Part shown: one piece after another, positions 4,917 to 8,327 of the stretch
Position numbering within the stretch: position 1 is the first letter of the stretch
How the letters are laid out: each line of letters begins with the position of its first letter
Assembly: GCA_036493295.1 (NCBI GenBank)
Contig: DASXQB010000083.1
Coordinates: 1-8,327, forward strand
Source of the DNA: DATKEU01 sp036493295
Lineage (GTDB): Bacteria > Myxococcota_A > Polyangia > Fen-1088
Direction of reading: 5' to 3'
DNA: 8,327 nt
The notes under the pieces: model-generated
Database searches by the model: none
Seen by the model: only the letters and a program-made list of their open reading frames with translations
What the model was told of the DNA's origin: nothing
Position numbers and translations under genes: made by a program

Positions 4917-7900
4917 CGCTTGCGGGATGATCTGCTTGGAAACGGAAGGGCTGCTCCACGACAGCGTGGCGATGGCGTCGCCGGCGTTTTCGTAGAACTC
5001 CATGAGCAGGTCGTAGCGAGTCCCCGCGATCAAGGAGATGGTGCCGGCATCTTCCAGCGCGCCGTGATCGGTCCAGTCGTCGACCAACAAGACGCCATTC
5101 ACCCACAAACGAACGCCGTCGTCCGATGTCGTGTAGAAGGTGCACGGCTCGCTGAAGGCGGCTTGCACTTGACCGGTCCAGCGCACGCTGAGGTTGTCGA
5201 CGGCCATCCGCGGATCGGGCGAGCCGGCACCCCAGTTGAAGTTGACGGTCGGATCGACGCGCACGATGGTGCTGCCAGCCAAGGTCTTTTGAGAGAAGTA
5301 CGTACCCAGCAAACCGTCGCCTGCGCCGACGGGCGGCGCGGTCTTCACCGCATCAACAGCGGCGGCCCCGCCGTCAACCGCCGCGTCGACGGTCCCACCG
5401 TCGGTCGGCGGCGCGAAGGTGGGAAACAAGGCGGTCGACGGAATGATCTGCTTGGGCGTCGATGGTCCACTCCAAGAAAGCGTGGCCTCGGCGCCGCCGG
5501 CGTTTTCGTAGAACTCCATCCGCACGTCGTAGGCCTGGCCTGACGCCATGGCAAAAAGGCCGCTGTTCTCGGTCGGCGCGTGATCGGTCCAGTTGTCGAT
5601 CACCAGTTGACCGCCCACCCATAGGCGTACGCCGTCGTCGCTGACGGTGAAGAACGTGAACGTGCCGCTGGCGGGCGCCTTCACCTGTCCGGTCCAACGT
5701 GCGCTGAAGTTGTCGACCGGGATCTGCGGATCGGGTGAACCATTGCCCCAGTTGAAGTTCACCGTCGAATCGACGCGCGCCACCGTGTTGCCGGTCAGCG
5801 TCTTCTGCGTGAAGTACGTCGCCGACAAGCCACTGCCGACAGTCGAAGGCGGCGCCGCATCCGCGGCCGGCGGCGCGGCGTCGACGGTGGCGCCGGCATC
5901 CGCGATCACGCCAGCGCCACCGCCTGCACCGCTGCCACCGCCCATGCTGGTCCCACCGTTGCCGCCCACGCCGCCGCCGCTGCCGGAGAAAAGCGCGGAC
6001 TGGGGAACCACCTGCTTGGGCGTCGACAGACTGGACCAGGATAGAACCGCGTCGGCGTCGCAACAGTTCTCGTAGAACTCCATCTTCAGGTCATAACGCT
6101 GGCCCGCGCTGAGCGTGATCGAGCCGGCGTTTTCCGTTCCGGCGTGATCGGTCCAGTTGTTGATTACCGGCTGTCCGTTCACCCACAGGCGCACGCCGTC
6201 GTCGGAGAAGGTGAAGAACGTGTAGGTCTCGCTGAACGACGGCTGAACCTGACCGACCCAGCGAGCGCTGAAGTTGTCGACGGGAATGCGCGGATCGGGC
6301 GAGCCGGCGCCCCACAGGAAATTCACCGTGGGATCGATGCGGGTCACCGCTTGACCGCCGAAGTTTGGCTGGCTGAAGTAAGTGGCCGACAAGCCGTCGC
6401 CGCTGCCCGTGGCCACCGGCGCGCCGCCCGTCCCGGCTCCGCCGCTGATTCCGCCCGCTCCGCCGCTGGTTCCCCCCGCTCCGCCGGTACCGCCTGCGTC
6501 CACCGTCGCGCCGCCGCTGCCGGTTCCGCCGGATGCCGCGCCCGAAAAGAGAAACGCTTGCGGCACCACCTGCTTGGGCGTGGAGGGGCTGCTCCACGAC
6601 AGGATCGCCTCGGCGTCGCAGCAGTTTTCGTAGAACTCCAGCCGCATATCGTAAAGCTGTCCGGCGAACAGCGTGACGCTGCCAGAATTTTCGGTGGCGC
6701 CGTGATCGGTCCAGTTGTCGACGACCACCTGGCCGTTCACCCACAAACGGATGCCGTCGTCCGATAGCGTGTAGAACGTGTACGTCTCGCTGAAGACCGC
6801 CTGCACTTGCCCGGTCCAGCGCGCGCTGAAACGATCGACCGGAATAGCAGCGGCAGGCGAGCCCGCGCCCCACAAGAAATTCACTGTCGGATCGACGCGC
6901 ACCACGGTGTTGCCGGTGAGGTTCATCTGATCAAAATACGTCGCAAGCAACCCGTCACCGCCCGTCACCGCCGTGCCAGAGAGGTTCACCACCTGCACAC
7001 CCGAGCTGTCATTGCCGGTGATGATCCATTGATCGCTAAACGTCCCGGTGGCCGTCGGTGTGAAGGCGATCGTCTCGGTGCGCGATTGGCCGGCGGGAAT
7101 GACGGTCCCCTCGTCCAGCGCTGACTGCGCGACGAACGCGCCGCGGGCCGGCGGCTTGGATTTGGTGATGGTCAGAGGCGTGCCTCCGGTGTTCGCCACC
7201 GTGAACGACTGCGCCTGGCTAGCCCCGACGGGCCCAAGGAAGGTCAGCGTCGACGGCGCGACAACCATCACCGGTGGATCTCCGGCATTGCCGGTCATCG
7301 CCAGCGACACCGGCCCACCCGTGCTGGTGGCGGCGAACGAGTCGCCGTACGCGCCGTTGGCGGTGGGAGAAAACACGGCCGTGACAGCAAGTGACGCTCC
7401 TGGTGCCAGCGCCGAGCCGACCGGTGGCAAGCCAGTCACCGAAAACGGACTGGCCGGTGCGGTGAATCCGGTGAATGAGAGCGACTGCGAGCCGGCATTG
7501 GTCAGCAGTACATTCACGGTCGCCGTGGCTCCACGCGGAACGCCGCCAAACGACAACATTGAATTGGAGATGGTCAGCACCGGCGCCGCCGCCTGACCGA
7601 CGCCGGCCAGCGAAACCGCCGCCGGGCCCGCCGACGTCGACACCGCCAGCGACGCCGCGTACATCTTGGCAGCGACGGGATTGAACGTCACCGGAAACGT
7701 CAGCGTCGCACCACTTGCCAACGTGGCGGGCAAAGGCTGCGACAGCGTTCCCACCGCGAACGGCGCCGCCGGTACCGCGAGCGCGGTGATCGTCACCGAA
7801 CGATTGGCCGTCATCGTCACCGTCGCTGTCGCCGTGGTCCCCACCACGACCTGACCGAAGACCACCGCCGGCGCGGTGATCGCCGCCGTCAGCGGTGCGC

Positions 7901-8327
7901 CGTACGCCAGCACCGCGCCGTCGCCGCTGCCGACATAGATGCGGCCGTCGCCCACGCCCGGCGATGAAAACTTCGCGCCCGTTCCGTATGAATCTTGATA
8001 GCGGAGCACCAGGTGCTGACCGGCATCAGGAACGGCGTCGTAAGCGCGCAACTGGCCCGCGCCGTACGCGCCCGTGCTGAACAAGACCCAGACCAGCGCG
8101 GTTCCCGAATTGGTGCCGTCGGCGGTGACAATGGGCGAGCCCGAGGTGTAGCCAAACGGATCGCCGGTGGCGCCCGTTTCCGTGAACGTCGGCGCGTCGT
8201 TGCTCTGGCTGCCAAAACGAAACGCCCGCATCGGCGCGCCGTTCGGGACGACATAGATGTATCCGCCGTCGCCGGGCCAGACCGCCGGGCGGGACCACAT
8301 TCCGCCACCGTTCACTTGCACGCGGCT
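4890..8327 (-). CDS. Giant modular surface protein: PQQ-type beta-propeller end, three ASH domains, four PA14 domains (N-terminus missing)
   Basis: The frame is open to the right edge, giving 1,145 codons of a longer protein. Residues are numbered from the GTG at 8321, which is probably internal. Residues 1-142 have blades like SSPGVGDGRIYVGSGDGAV-LAYG, typical of PQQ/quinoprotein-like propellers. Residues 145-243, 246-347 and 350-453 are three ASH/choice-of-anchor-D Ig-like domains, each with a V-F-G or L-F start, a TNxG-like strand, and an ending in SLAGVG, AMTGNAG or NLSGTA. Residues 456-594, 641-780, 829-969 and 1002-1143 are four PA14 domains, each with SDDG-RLWV-G, NWTDH/DWTDH and MEFYEN/LEFYEN. 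The linkers are Gly-, Ala-, Pro- and Asp-rich. No signal peptide can be seen because the N-terminus is missing, but these domains are otherwise extracellular. PA14 domains often bind sugars, so a role in surface adhesion or polysaccharide binding is inferred. No anchor or sorting tail is seen: the protein ends just after PA14 four. Confidence 0.9.
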   Translation of the reverse strand, partial: SRVQVNGGGMWSRPAVWPGDGGYIYVVPNGAPMRAFRFGSQSNDAPTFTETGATGDPFGYTSGSPIVTADGTNSGTALVWVLFSTGAYGAGQLRAYDAVPDAGQHLVLRYQDSYGTGAKFSSPGVGDGRIYVGSGDGAVLAYGAPLTAAITAPAVVFGQVVVGTTATATVTMTANRSVTITALAVPAAPFAVGTLSQPLPATLASGATLTFPVTFNPVAAKMYAASLAVSTSAGPAAVSLAGVGQAAAPVLTISNSMLSFGGVPRGATATVNVLLTNAGSQSLSFTGFTAPASPFSVTGLPPVGSALAPGASLAVTAVFSPTANGAYGDSFAATSTGGPVSLAMTGNAGDPPVMVVAPSTLTFLGPVGASQAQSFTVANTGGTPLTITKSKPPARGAFVAQSALDEGTVIPAGQSRTETIAFTPTATGTFSDQWIITGNDSSGVQVVNLSGTAVTGGDGLLATYFDQMNLTGNTVVRVDPTVNFLWGAGSPAAAIPVDRFSARWTGQVQAVFSETYTFYTLSDDGIRLWVNGQVVVDNWTDHGATENSGSVTLFAGQLYDMRLEFYENCCDAEAILSWSSPSTPKQVVPQAFLFSGAASGGTGSGGATVDAGGTGGAGGTSGGAGGISGGAGTGGAPVATGSGDGLSATYFSQPNFGGQAVTRIDPTVNFLWGAGSPDPRIPVDNFSARWVGQVQPSFSETYTFFTFSDDGVRLWVNGQPVINNWTDHAGTENAGSITLSAGQRYDLKMEFYENCCDADAVLSWSSLSTPKQVVPQSALFSGSGGGVGGNGGTSMGGGSGAGGGAGVIADAGATVDAAPPAADAAPPSTVGSGLSATYFTQKTLTGNTVARVDSTVNFNWGNGSPDPQIPVDNFSARWTGQVKAPASGTFTFFTVSDDGVRLWVGGQLVIDNWTDHAPTENSGLFAMASGQAYDVRMEFYENAGGAEATLSWSGPSTPKQIIPSTALFPTFAPPTDGGTVDAAVDGGAAAVDAVKTAPPVGAGDGLLGTYFSQKTLAGSTIVRVDPTVNFNWGAGSPDPRMAVDNLSVRWTGQVQAAFSEPCTFYTTSDDGVRLWVNGVLLVDDWTDHGALEDAGTISLIAGTRYDLLMEFYENAGDAIATLSWSSPSVSKQIIPQAALYSGVAP
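5319..5414 (-). repeat. Low-complexity Asp/Ala/Gly linker 3
   Basis: This 32-residue linker between PA14 three and four reads like the second half of linker 2, with TVDAAVDGG and AAAVDAV. It is Asp/Ala-rich and has lost most of the Gly runs. It is probably a flexible spacer. Confidence 0.65.
5838..5981 (-). repeat. Low-complexity Gly then Ala/Pro/Asp linker 2
   Basis: The 48 residues between PA14 two and three begin Gly-rich (GGNGG, GGGSGAGG) and end Ala/Pro/Asp-rich (ATVDAAPPAADAAPP). The shared 'TVDA' piece links it to the other two linkers, which suggests all three arose from one duplicated spacer. Confidence 0.7.
6402..6539 (-). repeat. Low-complexity Gly-rich linker 1
   Basis: This stretch encodes 46 residues between PA14 one and two, made of G/A/T/S repeats such as GGTGGAGG and SGGAGG. 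The DNA is a string of short GGC/GGA-type units (C-rich on the + strand), so replication slippage could change its length. It is probably a flexible spacer. Confidence 0.7.
6963..7889 (-). repeat. Three ASH/choice-of-anchor-D Ig-like repeats
   Basis: Three tandem beta-sandwich units of about 100 residues encode the middle of the protein (translation order 7889-7593, 7586-7281, 7274-6963). Each has the ASH/HYDIN-like pattern: a start such as PAVVFGQVVVG, SFGGVPRGA or FLGPVGAS, then a P-F or A-F turn, L-G/A-G-x-S/T, a V-F/F-x-P strand, and a terminal SL or NLSG/AMTG. They are probably spacers that hold the PA14 domains away from the propeller and cell surface. Confidence 0.75.

Larger units (their letters stand above)
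4893..6956 (-). repeat. Array of four PA14-domain repeats
   Basis: Four homologous units of about 420 bases lie at 6540-6956, 5982-6401, 5415-5837 and 4893-5318 in order of translation. They are separated by low-complexity linkers of 46, 48 and 32 codons, giving periods of 555, 564 and 519 bases. All carry the conserved SDDG-RLWV block and end in STPKQ(V/I)(V/I)P or SVSKQIIP. Units one and two share an adjacent Cys pair in YENCCDA, while units three and four have YENAG there. This suggests growth by internal duplication. Confidence 0.9.

Noticed and set aside
4809..5543. + strand open frame of 244 codons opposite the PA14 gene
   Set aside because: It is a shadow of the PA14 repeats. Its internal repetition (PVVDQQD, VFVELHE) simply reflects the duplicated domains on the other strand.
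6402..6539. C-rich short repeats as a CRISPR array or intergenic tandem repeat
   Set aside because: They lie in frame inside the large protein and encode Gly-rich linkers. There are no spacers of constant length.

Overview
The window is GC-rich, densely coding bacterial DNA. The strongest taxonomic hint is a large secreted-type protein with PA14 domains joined by Gly-rich and 'VDA'-rich linkers. That style is common in Myxococcota (Polyangia-like deltaproteobacteria), so a myxobacterial or related environmental genome is my inference; no rRNA or other marker gene is present to confirm it.

Left part, + strand (1-1882): the 3' end of an ABC transporter ATPase of the urea/short-chain amide type (UrtE-like), then a complete formamidase (FmdA) and a small FmdB-type zinc-ribbon protein. 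Spacing is tight (45 and 10 bases), so they look like one transcription unit. The unit would import urea or short amides, hydrolyse formamide to ammonia and formate, and so supply nitrogen.

Junction (1883-2351): no intact gene. It holds a short but unmistakable piece of class I fructose-1,6-bisphosphatase on the + strand, around the metal-binding motif, with nothing like a full gene around it. I read it as a decayed or truncated fbp remnant.

Middle part, - strand, transcribed right to left: an OmpR/PhoB-type regulator (4818-4117) whose receiver domain has lost most of the phosphorylation pocket, then an N-formylglutamate amidohydrolase family protein (3981-3181) and a transglutaminase-like cysteine protease family protein (3170-2352). 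The last two are 10 bases apart, and the second gene's ribosome binding site lies directly after the first gene's stop codon. They form an amide- or peptide-bond-processing pair of unknown substrate.

Right part, - strand (8327-4890): the C-terminal 1,145 codons of a very large, presumably exported modular protein that runs off the right edge. In order it has a PQQ-type beta-propeller end, three ASH/choice-of-anchor-D Ig-like domains, and four PA14 domains separated by three low-complexity linkers. It is probably a surface or secreted carbohydrate-binding or adhesive protein.

No tRNA, rRNA, CRISPR array, transposase or phage gene was seen. The most notable points are the degenerate receiver, the fbp relic, the amidohydrolase-transglutaminase pair, and the PA14 array with paired differences between its copies.
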